From an uncultured Erysipelotrichaceae bacterium (lineage in GTDB: Bacteria; Bacillota_I; Bacilli_A; RFN20; CAG-826), in NCBI GenBank assembly GCA_902791935.1, contig CADAXQ010000023.1, positions 1 to 34,418 of the forward strand: a stretch of 34,418 nucleotides of DNA, given 5' to 3'. The notes below the pieces were generated by a model, which saw only the letters and a program-made list of their open reading frames with translations, was not told the DNA's origin and did no database searches. A program made the translations under genes and the position numbers. Of this stretch, positions 25,221 to 33,994 are shown piece by piece. The first letter of the stretch is position 1; every line of letters begins with the position of its first letter.

Positions 25221-26582
25221 ATGAAAAGAAATATTCCTTTATTGCTATGTTCTGCCTTATTTTGCTTGGCGTCATGCACAAAACCCGCCGTCGAAACTTC
25301 ATCTTCCCTAGATGCCGTTTCTTCAACGAACATCATCGAAGCGGCGACCGTTTCCTTTACGAAACAAGAAATCTCTGTCGAAGAAGAAAGCCAACTGACG
25401 TTGCCCTATGAAACAAACCGTCCTGGGCAAGTGATGTTTGCTTCGAGTGATGAATCCATCGCCGTGGTTTCTAAAACCGGTGTTTTGTTGGCTAAGAAAG
25501 TCGGCGATGTGGTGATTAGGGCTGCCGTAGAAGACGCCGCTGCATCGCTGACGGTTCATGTTATCCCCGCCAAGGGGGAAGCCGTGATTTCCGTTCCTTC
25601 GAAAATCTATCTTGACCTCAAAAACAAGGGTACGGTTGCCTTAAATCCCAAGTTATCTCGGGATGGTGTAGAAGATGCCACTGCTTCCTTTACCTATGAA
25701 TCCAAGGATCCTACGATTGCTTCCGTCAACGATCAAGGAATCGTAACTCCCGTAAAAACCGGTAGTGTCTTACTGACCATCAAGTCTGGTAACCTTACTG
25801 CCAATGTGCTGGCCGACGTCTATGACGAAGCCATCCATACCCCACAAGAGTTCACGACGTTCTTAACGACAGGAAGAGCGAAATACACGGCACAAGGTGT
25901 ACCGAATTATCGGGCCTATCTTGCGAATGATTTGGATTTCCAAGGGGTCGTTTATGAAGGATATCTTACCGATGCTTCCCGAAACGATGCCGCTGCCTTC
26001 AGTGCGGAATTTAACGGTTGCTTCCATGTGATTAAAAACATCACCTTCACGAACGATGGCAACCCGCAATCGTTATTTGGACAATGCATCGCATCCAATA
26101 TCTACGATATCGCCTTCTTAAACGTCACCTACACTTCAGAACAGGCCGGTGGTTTAGCCTGGAGTGTGGCCAAGAAATGGTCTACCGTCAGCACCGGTTC
26201 CCGCTTTGAGAATATCTATTTAGACCTCCATATCGAAAATAACTTTGGTGGCTTGGTTTCCACATTCTATGGCAATGACATGACAAACGTGGTGGCAAAG
26301 TTATCTCCACTTGATGGTGTCACCTATGACACCGTGAGAGGACTAGCAACCAACGCCTATAACTGGGACCAAGGCATCCTACAAAACGTCATTGTCTATT
26401 CGGCTTGTGGAAGTATTACGTCCATCGGGCATGCTGAATATCTTAGTGGAAGAGAACTCGATACCTCTTCTTTGCATTGCACGGATTCGTTAACCGAAGC
26501 GGCCTATTGGGGCATGAACTTGTTAGATACCTCAAGATGGCATCTTTCCCCGACGGAATGCCCTTCGATGATTACGGAGTAA
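25221..26582 (+). CDS. Big_2-domain lipoprotein with GLUG-like C-terminal half
   Basis: This 453-aa lipoprotein has signal NIPLLLCSALFCLASC (Cys19). Two Big_2 immunoglobulin-like domains follow (about 40-115, with VMFASSDESIAVVSKTGVL; about 120-205, with FTYESKDPTIASVNDQGIV). The C-terminal half (about 215-400) has YLANDLDFQG, AEFNGCFHVIKNITF and LFGQCIASNIYDIAFLNV, the stepwise pattern of GLUG or beta-helix-type domains of surface adhesins and glycan-binding proteins. I chose the ATG at 25221, with GGAGAGGG about 9 nt upstream; the in-frame TTG at 25203 overlaps the preceding gene. It is probably a glycan-binding surface protein. Confidence 0.8.
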   Translation: MKRNIPLLLCSALFCLASCTKPAVETSSSLDAVSSTNIIEAATVSFTKQEISVEEESQLTLPYETNRPGQVMFASSDESIAVVSKTGVLLAKKVGDVVIRAAVEDAAASLTVHVIPAKGEAVISVPSKIYLDLKNKGTVALNPKLSRDGVEDATASFTYESKDPTIASVNDQGIVTPVKTGSVLLTIKSGNLTANVLADVYDEAIHTPQEFTTFLTTGRAKYTAQGVPNYRAYLANDLDFQGVVYEGYLTDASRNDAAAFSAEFNGCFHVIKNITFTNDGNPQSLFGQCIASNIYDIAFLNVTYTSEQAGGLAWSVAKKWSTVSTGSRFENIYLDLHIENNFGGLVSTFYGNDMTNVVAKLSPLDGVTYDTVRGLATNAYNWDQGILQNVIVYSACGSITSIGHAEYLSGRELDTSSLHCTDSLTEAAYWGMNLLDTSRWHLSPTECPSMITE

Positions 26583-26588
26583 AAGAAT

Positions 26589-29051
26589 ATGCAGATTCAA
26601 AATGGAAAATCACCTGTTTTTTCTCTGGATGGAGCATGGTCATTTTCCTTTGACGGCGTTTCTTATTCGGGTCAAGTACCGGGCGACATTACAACCGATC
26701 TTTATCGAAACGGACTCATTGAAGATCCCTTTTATGACGACAACATAAAGAAATACGCCTGGATTCATGAACGAGATTGGACTTACGAGAAACATTTTGT
26801 CTTATCGAAAGAACAGGCGGAATCCCCCGCTCCTTCTTTAACGTTCTTGATGGTAGATACTTACTCCACCATCTCTTTAAACGGACAAGTCATCGGCAAA
26901 ACCGATTCGATGTTTGAACGTTATACATTTCCGGTAAAAGGAATCTTAAAAGAAGGGGACAACCATTTGGTGGTGGTTTTACATTCCATCCGCGATGTAT
27001 TACGAAAAGTCCATGATCCTCATTATCACGCCACGTTCTGCGATGACCGTGAAACCATCCGAAAAGCCCAATGCCATTTTGGCTGGGATTGGGCGCCAAA
27101 CTTCCCGGGAACTGGCATTGCCGACTCCGTCTATTTAACGTTAGGTCATGGGGAACAAATTGATTCGGTCTATCCCATGACTTGGAAAGATGGGCGTATC
27201 TCTTTCTTGGTGGAGCTCAATCTAAAACATGATGAAGCTTTGCCCTATTCCTTACAAATTCAGTTAGAATCTCGTCCTGGATCAGGGCTAGGGAAAGACG
27301 CTTTAACCTTGGAAGTTCCTTGCCAAGGAACGAAGAATATTTTGAATTTTCATGTGGAAAACCCCTGTCTTTGGTATCCGAACGGCTATGGAGAACAACC
27401 GCTTTATGCCTATGAAGTTAAGTTATTCAATGCCAATCATGAAATGAGTGCCGTCAAGAAGGGAAGGCTAGGAATTCGGGAAGTGGTATTAGATGAATCC
27501 CCATTTGATACCACAAGACGTCAGTTCCGTTTCTATGTGAATGGCATGCCTATCTTTGCCATCGGCAGCAACTTCGTTCCGTTATCCCCTTGCACAGGAT
27601 CAATTCCAGAATCGTTATATCGTGACCGCTTACAAGACGCCAAAGAGGCTGGCATGAATATGTTACGGGTATGGGGTGGCGGCTTTTACGAAAAAGACTG
27701 CTTCTATGACCTTTGTGACGAACTTGGTATCTTAGTCTTTCAAGACTTCATGTTCGCTTGCCAATTCGTGCCCGATGACAACGATGGATTACGAGACAAA
27801 ATCCTTCACGAGGTCAAAGAACAAGTCAGACGTTTACGGGCGCATCCTTGCCTTGCCGTCTATAGTGCTGGCAATGAATTAGGAGATGCCTTTACGGTCG
27901 AACCAAACCGCCACTACTCGTTAGAAACCCAACGTATCTTCTTTGCTGGTATCGTTGCGGATGAAGACCCATACCGTAAATTCTTATGGGATTCCCCTTA
28001 TGCTTGGACGGATATCGGGAACGATAAAACCTCTGGCGATTGCCATCGCGGTTCGTACATGGATTGCAGTGAATTAAACGATAACTGGACGGCGTTCCGT
28101 CGTTTTGGTGAAGAGAACACCTGCATGTTCATCAGCGAATCTTCCAGCATGGGTGGTTGCCGTTATCGTTCGTTAAAGAAATTCATGCCAGAACAAGACC
28201 GGTGGCCCTTGGAAAACCCGATGTGGTTATACCGAAATGCCGTGAATTCGTTCTTACGGGTTCCTTCTTTAACAACCATTCAAAAGAACGCCGTCACGTC
28301 ATTACTAGGAGAGCCGAAGGATATCCGCGATTATTTAAAAAAGACAATGGTTTTGCAGGCTGAAATCTTAGCCAGTGACCTTTGTTATGCGCGTGCGTAC
28401 ACTGGTTGTGGTGGCTTCCTCAACTGGATGTTTAACGATATCTGGGGAACAGGAACTTGGTCTTTGATTGATGTGTACGGCGAAAGAAAACCTGCTTACT
28501 ACGCCTTAAAACGATTTGGTGCACCCAAAACGGCATTCTTGCTTCAAAAACAAGACAAGATCGTTGCTGAGTTGATCAACGACTCTCGAGAAACCTGGCA
28601 AGGCACATTAAAAATAAGCGCCTATGCGTTACCTAACGGAGCCAAAGAACCGTTGCTAGAACAGGAATATCATTTAGCTCCCTTCTCCCGGCAAGAAATC
28701 ATCTTGTCTGAAGAAGCAAAGACGAAGGATGTCTTGTTTCTTTCTTTTGCCAAGCAAGAAATGTCGTTCTTCCCGCGTCTATGGAAAGGATTCTCCTGGG
28801 TCAGCGACTTAACAGTTCAAAAAGAAGAATCCCTTCAAAATGGTATCTATCAAGTTACCTTACATCTAATGACAAAATCTTATGCCCGTGTGGTGGATAT
28901 CATGGCAAAAGATGGCATCCACGTTGATGCTTCAGATAACGACTTTGATATGGCACCGGGAGAAAAGAAGACCGTCACCATCCGTTCTTCTACTCCGTTA
29001 CACGTCGAAGACATCGTCATAAGAACCTACGCGGACGTTTGGGACGAATAA
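26589..29051 (+). CDS. GH2 beta-mannosidase-like glycoside hydrolase
   Basis: This 820-aa enzyme has no signal peptide and so should act in the cytoplasm, removing terminal beta-linked mannose from imported oligosaccharides. It shows the GH2 beta-mannosidase order: N-terminal sugar-binding beta domain (VPGDITTDLYRNGLIEDPFY; HFGWDWAPNFPGTGI), an Ig-like domain, then the TIM barrel with MLRVWGGGFYEKDCFYDLCDELGI and AVYSAGNE, acid/base Glu430. The likely nucleophile is Glu517 in FISESSSMGG, which departs from the common SE-F/Y-G pattern. Length fits the family. A related GH2 specificity cannot be excluded. It is the last gene of the operon, 6 nt after the previous one. Confidence 0.87.
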   Translation: MQIQNGKSPVFSLDGAWSFSFDGVSYSGQVPGDITTDLYRNGLIEDPFYDDNIKKYAWIHERDWTYEKHFVLSKEQAESPAPSLTFLMVDTYSTISLNGQVIGKTDSMFERYTFPVKGILKEGDNHLVVVLHSIRDVLRKVHDPHYHATFCDDRETIRKAQCHFGWDWAPNFPGTGIADSVYLTLGHGEQIDSVYPMTWKDGRISFLVELNLKHDEALPYSLQIQLESRPGSGLGKDALTLEVPCQGTKNILNFHVENPCLWYPNGYGEQPLYAYEVKLFNANHEMSAVKKGRLGIREVVLDESPFDTTRRQFRFYVNGMPIFAIGSNFVPLSPCTGSIPESLYRDRLQDAKEAGMNMLRVWGGGFYEKDCFYDLCDELGILVFQDFMFACQFVPDDNDGLRDKILHEVKEQVRRLRAHPCLAVYSAGNELGDAFTVEPNRHYSLETQRIFFAGIVADEDPYRKFLWDSPYAWTDIGNDKTSGDCHRGSYMDCSELNDNWTAFRRFGEENTCMFISESSSMGGCRYRSLKKFMPEQDRWPLENPMWLYRNAVNSFLRVPSLTTIQKNAVTSLLGEPKDIRDYLKKTMVLQAEILASDLCYARAYTGCGGFLNWMFNDIWGTGTWSLIDVYGERKPAYYALKRFGAPKTAFLLQKQDKIVAELINDSRETWQGTLKISAYALPNGAKEPLLEQEYHLAPFSRQEIILSEEAKTKDVLFLSFAKQEMSFFPRLWKGFSWVSDLTVQKEESLQNGIYQVTLHLMTKSYARVVDIMAKDGIHVDASDNDFDMAPGEKKTVTIRSSTPLHVEDIVIRTYADVWDE

Positions 29052-29052
29052 G

Positions 29053-29097
29053 AAAAAGTACCCTTTTCCTAAGGTCTAAGATTTGGGGCACTTTTTT
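29053..29097. terminator. Bidirectional terminator between the glycan operon and metG
   Basis: AAAAAGTACCC (29053-29063) pairs with GGGGCACTTTTTT (29085-29097) with a small internal mismatch. T-runs follow on both strands (TTTTTT plus, TTTTT minus). It serves the convergent glycan operon and metG. Confidence 0.75.
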
Positions 29098-29099
29098 GT

Positions 29100-30710
29100 T
29101 TACGCGGCAGCCTTCTCTTTTGGTGCGTTCATTAAATCGACAATGAACTGCACTTCTGTTTTGACATCAAGACGGGGGAATAACGGATTCCCTTTCTTGA
29201 CAGTAACACCACCTAAGCTTCCAAAATGGGTAGCGGCTTCATAGTTCCGCATTTCTACAGGAACACCAAGCTGGTCATACATCTCGGGGATCTTAGTGAC
29301 TAAGATTGGCGATAATAACGTGCCCGATAAGAAGATGACGTTCGCAAGATGGGACATGCAAGAGGCAAGCTCTTCTTTCTTAGTTGGATCTTTTGCCAAA
29401 GCCCAAGGCGCAGAATCTTCGATGTACTTATTCGCGGCATTCACGAGTTCCATCACGGCGGCATATGCATCCGTCACTTTTAAGTCGTCATTTAAGACTT
29501 CATAAGAACGGATGGTCTTCTCGGCCGTTTCTTTTAAGGCGGCATCTAAGGCATTAAGTTCACCTTGGTAAGCAGGGATGACCCCATCAAAGTACTTGAT
29601 AATCATCGAAATCGTACGATTCACCAAGTTCCCGAAGTTATTGGCCAAATCCGTATTTAAACGATCGACGAATTGTTCCGGGGTGAATTGGCCATCTTGC
29701 CCGAAAGGAATCTCGCGGCATAAGTAGTAACGAACGGCGTCAACGCCGAAACGTTCTACTAACGGAGGAACAGGAATGACGTTCCCTTTGGATTTCGACA
29801 TCTTTCCGTCTTTCATCATCATGAGGCCATGCACAAAGACGCGGGATGGTTCACGAAGCCCTAAGGCCCGTAAGAACATCGGCCAGTAAATCGTATGGAA
29901 CCGGGTGATATCGGCACCGATTAGGTGAACAATCTCACAATCGGGATCCATCCAGTAATTTTGGAAACGGGAATCATCATCTTGGAGATAGCCTAAAGCA
30001 GTGATGTAGTTCGTTAAAGCATCTAACCAAACATAGATGACGTGACCGGGTGCTTCTTTGACGGGGATGCCCCAATCAAAGGAAGTCCGGGTAACACACA
30101 AATCATTTAAACCAGGTTTAATGAAGTTATTCACCATCTCCGTCTTCCGACCAACCGGGGTGATAAAGTTTGGATGTTCGTCATAGAACTTAAGCAAACC
30201 ATCCACATACTTGTTGCAACGGAAGAAATAGGCCGGCTCTTCTTTTTCTTCGCAAGGGCGTCCACATTCTGGGCATAAATGATTTTCCCCGACGACCTGG
30301 GTATCCGTCCAATACGATTCCTCGTGCACGCAGTACCATCCTTTATAAGAAGAAAGATATACGTCATTATTCTCTACAAAACGGGAGAAAATCTTCTGCA
30401 CGGTTTGTACATGGCGTGGTTGGGTGGTACGAATAAAGTCATCATAAGAAATCTTCATCGTGTCCCATAACGAAAGGAACTTCGTGGCAACATTGTCCAC
30501 GAATTGTTGCGGGGTCACCCCTGCTGCTTTCGCGTTGTCTTCAATCTTTTCGCCGTGTTCATCCAAACCGGTTAAGAAATAGGTATCAAACCCCCGGAGA
30601 CGTTTTCCACGGGCGATGATATCCGCCATCGTGGTGCAATAAGCATGGCCAAGGTGTGGCGATGCCGAGGGGTAATAAATCGGGGTCGTAATGTAAAACT
30701 TCTTGCTCAT
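29100..30710 (-). CDS. metG: Methionyl-tRNA synthetase, short form
   Basis: This 536-aa cytoplasmic enzyme charges tRNA-Met. It has the class I HIGH-type motif HLGH (19-22), KMSKS (303-307), WLDALTNYITALG, and the anticodon-binding helices (NNFGNLVNRT...DSAPWALAKD). It ends after this domain, without the C-terminal Trbp111-like dimerisation domain of the roughly 660-aa Bacillus enzyme. The zinc-knuckle region keeps Cys127, Cys146 and Cys149 but lacks one of the usual Cys, with CVHEE where CxxC is common. ATG at 30710 has AGGAGG 8 nt upstream. No T-box leader is seen. Confidence 0.95.
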   Translation of the reverse strand: MSKKFYITTPIYYPSASPHLGHAYCTTMADIIARGKRLRGFDTYFLTGLDEHGEKIEDNAKAAGVTPQQFVDNVATKFLSLWDTMKISYDDFIRTTQPRHVQTVQKIFSRFVENNDVYLSSYKGWYCVHEESYWTDTQVVGENHLCPECGRPCEEKEEPAYFFRCNKYVDGLLKFYDEHPNFITPVGRKTEMVNNFIKPGLNDLCVTRTSFDWGIPVKEAPGHVIYVWLDALTNYITALGYLQDDDSRFQNYWMDPDCEIVHLIGADITRFHTIYWPMFLRALGLREPSRVFVHGLMMMKDGKMSKSKGNVIPVPPLVERFGVDAVRYYLCREIPFGQDGQFTPEQFVDRLNTDLANNFGNLVNRTISMIIKYFDGVIPAYQGELNALDAALKETAEKTIRSYEVLNDDLKVTDAYAAVMELVNAANKYIEDSAPWALAKDPTKKEELASCMSHLANVIFLSGTLLSPILVTKIPEMYDQLGVPVEMRNYEAATHFGSLGGVTVKKGNPLFPRLDVKTEVQFIVDLMNAPKEKAAA

Positions 30711-30740
30711 CGAGACATCCTCCTAAAAAGGACTGCCGCC

Positions 30741-30749
30741 ATTTTACCA
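30741..30749 (-). promoter_or_regulatory. Extended -10 promoter for metG
   Basis: Minus-strand TGGTAAAAT (TG-n-TAAAAT) lies about 31 nt before the metG ATG, just upstream of AGGAGG (plus 30719-30724). No good -35 is seen. The leader is too short for a T-box or riboswitch. Confidence 0.4.
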
Positions 30750-30933
30750 TATCTAAACTAGAAATTTTCGGTTTATGGCCTGAGAAAATAGAATCGCAGG
30801 ATTTGCTCCTCATGCTTCGGATAAAACGTTGCGCCTGCCCCGTGGTTTGCAGGAGGCACTATTGCACTTTGCGTTTTATAGCAAAATCAGTACTCGTTTA
30901 TTGTTTTTCCTTAGAAATCAGTGTTAGTTTAGT

Positions 30934-30947
30934 TGTAAGCGGTTACA
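30934..30947 (+). promoter_or_regulatory. cre site before the 881-aa repeat lipoprotein
   Basis: TGTAAGCGGTTACA is a full match to the cre consensus TGWAANCGNTNWCA, 37 nt before the ATG at 30984, where CcpA binding would block transcription. A separate hairpin ATGCCT-TTTT-AGGCAT (30952-30967) follows, just before the AAAGGAGG ribosome site. Confidence 0.6.
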
Positions 30948-30983
30948 TACTATGCCTTTTTAGGCATTTGAAAGGAGGTCTAT

Positions 30984-33629
30984 ATGACCAAACTGAAAAA
31001 AGGAGGATTGCTACTCAGCGTTGCTGCCTTGCTATCGTTAGCAGGCTGCACCAATCCTGATGTAAGCAGTTCTAGTTCTGTTGTTCCGAACCCTACTTCC
31101 AGTGAATCAAGCGTCGTTGCTCCGCAATACGACGTGACAAAAATCACTTGGGAATGGACGAAAACTGCATCTGGCTACACGGCAAAGGCAACAATCCCTT
31201 GCACGAACGGATTACCCAACAAGGTAGTTGACGCAACTGTGACTTCGGAAAAGACCGATCCCACTTGCACTGTTGCAGGTTCGATTGTCTACACGGCTAA
31301 GATTCAATTCGAAGGGAATGAATACCAAAACAAGAAGACCGTTACCATCGATGCCTTAGGCCACGAATATGATGTGGCAGACATCGAATGGGATTGGAAA
31401 AAGAAAGCCGATGGCAGTGGCTATGATGTCAGTGCCAAGATTCCGTGCAAACGTGGCGATGATGAAGTCGTGATTACTGACATTGTTGTCACTCCGGAAA
31501 GAACCGAACCCACTTGCACCAAAGATGGTTCCATCGTCTATACGGCAACAGGCACATATAACAATCAAACCTTAACCGATACGAAGACGGATCCAATCGA
31601 AAAGACCGGCCACTCCTATGACTATTCAAAAGCCGAATTCAAGTGGACGAAAGTGAAGGACGGTGAAGGATACACTGTTGTTGCAGAAGTTCCTTGCTCC
31701 AAAGGTGATGATACGAAAGAAGTCCCTGCCGAAGTGGCAGAAACGAATCGTATTCCCGCGACTTGCGAAAAAGATGGCTCAGTGACTTATACCGCAACCA
31801 TCAAAGACGAACAAAATAAAGCCTACACCGCTACGCAGACCGATACCTTAGCGGCACTTGGCCATGATTTCGATTACAGCCATGCCGTTTGGGAATGGAC
31901 CGGAAACGACAAAGATGGCTACACTGCCGCCAAAGTAACGGCAACTTGCAAACGTGATGCAACACACAAGACCACTGCCGATGCGACGGTTACCTTAACG
32001 ACGAATGACGAAGCTACTTGCGAAGAAACCGGCAAGAAAGTCTATACGGCAAAAGCCACATTCAATGGCACTGAATATAGTTCCACCAAAGAAGTGGTGC
32101 TTCCTGCGCTCGGCCACAACTTAACGTTGGTCACGGCCAAAGATGCCAGCATTAGCGCAGCCGGTAACTCTGATTACTACAAGTGCGATCGTTGCGGCAA
32201 AATGTTCTCGGATGCCGAAGGCAAAAAAGAAATCACTGTGGCCCCAACCATTTCTTGGGTCCATGTTGCAGCAATCGATCCAACGCAAAGTGCACGCGGC
32301 TTCAAAGAATTCTATTTGAAGTCTGGCACGGGCGAAGTTTCCTTCACTGCTCCGGAAAATGCAACCTATTCGACCATTACCTTAACCGATGAAGAAAAGA
32401 CTTCCTTCATCAACAACGATACGAATAACGTTACCATTCCATCCTTTGATGAATTGAATGCGATGTATAGCGGTCACGAAGGCGCAATGCCTTATGATGG
32501 CGAATTCTTAAGCACCGCAAAGGCGTCTTACGATCTCTATAGTGATGCTGCTAAGACTAAATACGGCAAAGATGTCGATGCCATGTACACTGCTTGGGGC
32601 AATGCCTATGAAGTTGCGAATGCAATGGATAAATGGAGCTCTGGCTGGGATGGCAAGTATCTTGATAAAAAAGGAGAAACTTACAAAGACAAGACTGCTG
32701 GTACCGTCCGTCATCTAACTGTAAAGGACGGGCAAACCCTGCCAATTTACGCTACTTTCCACGTTGATGTACAATCTAAAATTTCTGAAAACGCGAAAGG
32801 CGTTGTGATCTTTATCAAAGGCGTTGCTGATGCAAGCATCAACGCTCCCATCAACAAACAGATCACTTCTAAAGAAGGTTATGGTAGATTCAGACTGGGC
32901 GGCAGCAATACATATAATTCTAGTGCTATTGACTACATTGCTGACGGCTGGTATGCAGTCTATTTTACCGACAGTGCAATGATTAGTGACTTAAACAACG
33001 CTAAATTCACTAATTTCATAACAAACAACATTGATTTGGGCACAAATGATTTCTATGTTTCTCCGCTTTACACCATCAAAAAGTCCAATTACTACGGCAG
33101 TGACGTTCAGGCCTTCCCATTGGCCAACGATGCGACACAAAACTACAACAACGCTTGCTATGCGTATTCTAATGTTGGTGCTTCCAATGTTGTTGGCGCA
33201 TCCTCATATTACAACCCGCTCTTCGATACGAATGTATTTGAAGGAAAAGGGAACAATTTAATTAGCATTGGCCGTGTTGGCGTTGATGGTCCGAACACCT
33301 CTGCAGCCAAAGGTGCCTTGAAGAAGATGGTGGACGGAACGCTTACTTCTGCCTATTTCTATTTCTATTCGAGCGTCGACACCTTAACGGGATCGCTCCA
33401 ATACCGTAATTCAGGCAACGGGTGGACAAAGATTTATGACACCTATACTGTTACCGGAAAAGGATGGCACAAGATTCCGTTGGATAACGCTAACGTTCTC
33501 AAAGAACTTAACGCGGCAGACGGGACTAAAGTTAGCTGGCTTGACTTCTCCATCACTAGCGGCAACACGGATGATTCCGGTGAGATTCCAATGCGTATAA
33601 CTGGTATCTACGGTACACTTGCTGCTTAA
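30984..33629 (+). CDS. Surface lipoprotein with four tandem Cys-containing repeats
   Basis: An 881-aa lipoprotein with signal LLLSVAALLSLAGC (Cys22) and a Ser-rich linker. Four repeats of about 80 aa follow (residues 49-127, 129-210, 211-294, 295-378; DNA 31128-32117), each with W.W, a conserved Cys pair (for example IPC...PTC), VYTA, and closing LGH or TGH. Then comes a short CDRCGKMFSDAEGK module (about 400-415). The C-terminal 460 residues are beta-rich, with no enzyme motif recognised. Repeats of this kind occur in large surface proteins of gut Firmicutes. I infer a cell-surface binding or adhesion role, carbon-regulated through the upstream cre site. Strong AAAGGAGG precedes the ATG. It is a single-gene unit ending in two terminators. 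Confidence 0.82.
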   Translation: MTKLKKGGLLLSVAALLSLAGCTNPDVSSSSSVVPNPTSSESSVVAPQYDVTKITWEWTKTASGYTAKATIPCTNGLPNKVVDATVTSEKTDPTCTVAGSIVYTAKIQFEGNEYQNKKTVTIDALGHEYDVADIEWDWKKKADGSGYDVSAKIPCKRGDDEVVITDIVVTPERTEPTCTKDGSIVYTATGTYNNQTLTDTKTDPIEKTGHSYDYSKAEFKWTKVKDGEGYTVVAEVPCSKGDDTKEVPAEVAETNRIPATCEKDGSVTYTATIKDEQNKAYTATQTDTLAALGHDFDYSHAVWEWTGNDKDGYTAAKVTATCKRDATHKTTADATVTLTTNDEATCEETGKKVYTAKATFNGTEYSSTKEVVLPALGHNLTLVTAKDASISAAGNSDYYKCDRCGKMFSDAEGKKEITVAPTISWVHVAAIDPTQSARGFKEFYLKSGTGEVSFTAPENATYSTITLTDEEKTSFINNDTNNVTIPSFDELNAMYSGHEGAMPYDGEFLSTAKASYDLYSDAAKTKYGKDVDAMYTAWGNAYEVANAMDKWSSGWDGKYLDKKGETYKDKTAGTVRHLTVKDGQTLPIYATFHVDVQSKISENAKGVVIFIKGVADASINAPINKQITSKEGYGRFRLGGSNTYNSSAIDYIADGWYAVYFTDSAMISDLNNAKFTNFITNNIDLGTNDFYVSPLYTIKKSNYYGSDVQAFPLANDATQNYNNACYAYSNVGASNVVGASSYYNPLFDTNVFEGKGNNLISIGRVGVDGPNTSAAKGALKKMVDGTLTSAYFYFYSSVDTLTGSLQYRNSGNGWTKIYDTYTVTGKGWHKIPLDNANVLKELNAADGTKVSWLDFSITSGNTDDSGEIPMRITGIYGTLAA

Positions 33630-33641
33630 TCTTCACCCCCT

Positions 33642-33682
33642 AAAAGAGACTTGGCATTCTCCCCGAGTCTCTTTTCCTTTTT
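33642..33682 (+). terminator. Intrinsic terminator after the repeat lipoprotein
   Basis: AAAAGAGACT (33642-33651) pairs perfectly with AGTCTCTTTT (33666-33675) over a 14-nt loop and is followed by CCTTTTT. It lies 12 nt after the stop codon. Confidence 0.85.
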
Positions 33683-33685
33683 AAG

Positions 33686-33714
33686 GCTCGCACAATATGT
33701 GCGGGCTTTTTGTT
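33686..33714 (+). terminator. Second, tandem intrinsic terminator
   Basis: GCTCGCACA (33686-33694) pairs with TGTGCGGGC (33698-33706), with one G-U, over a 3-nt loop, then TTTTTG. It directly follows the first terminator. Confidence 0.8.
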
Positions 33715-33860
33715 TAAATCAAATTTCGTATGCAAAAGGCCATCCTTTTCTCAAATCCTGGGGATTTCGCATGGATTTATGAATTTTATAAAAACAATCG
33801 GCTGGAAAACTGCTGCCATTTGCTGCGATAACCATTATCGGCGCTTTAGCGACCCTTACA
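33715..33860. other. Non-coding spacer before the insertion-sequence remnant
   Basis: About 145 nt between the tandem terminators and the IS hairpin. No gene, RNA or repeat can be supported here; a 60-codon open frame across it looks like chance. Confidence 0.3.
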
Positions 33861-33863
33861 TGA

Positions 33864-33921
33864 AAAAAGGGGCTGTTGAAAAACCTAATTGATTGTTAGG
33901 GGATTCAACGGCCCCTTTTTC
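33864..33921 (+). repeat. Long hairpin at the probable left end of an IS
   Basis: AAAAAGGGGCTGTTGAA (33864-33880) pairs along 17 positions with TTCAACGGCCCCTTTTT (33904-33920), with a single G-U wobble, and the loop contains CCTAA...TTAGG. GGGGCTGTTGAA resembles the terminal repeats of IS1182/IS5-like elements, and the TTTTT end makes it a good terminator. It may protect the transposase gene from outside transcription. Confidence 0.5.
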
Positions 33922-33930
33922 GGCGCAAAA

Positions 33931-33961
33931 AAGCGGCATGTTTCTGAAAAACCCGCCGCTT
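33931..33961. repeat. 7-bp inverted repeat before the transposase start
   Basis: AAGCGGC (33931-33937) and GCCGCTT (33955-33961) form a perfect stem over a 17-nt loop, between the long hairpin and the ribosome site at 33981. It is probably part of the IS leader. Confidence 0.35.
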
Positions 33962-33994
33962 CCTTTAAAATATCTTTGTTCAGGAGATATTTCT

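Noticed and set aside
30711..30983. T-box or SAM riboswitch before metG, or an RNA gene in this divergent region
   Set aside because: No T-box core sequence and no kissing-loop SAM pattern; the metG leader from the likely promoter is only about 25 nt.
33710..33892. 60-codon open frame before the IS
   Set aside because: No ribosome site, no recognisable motif, and it runs into the IS hairpin.
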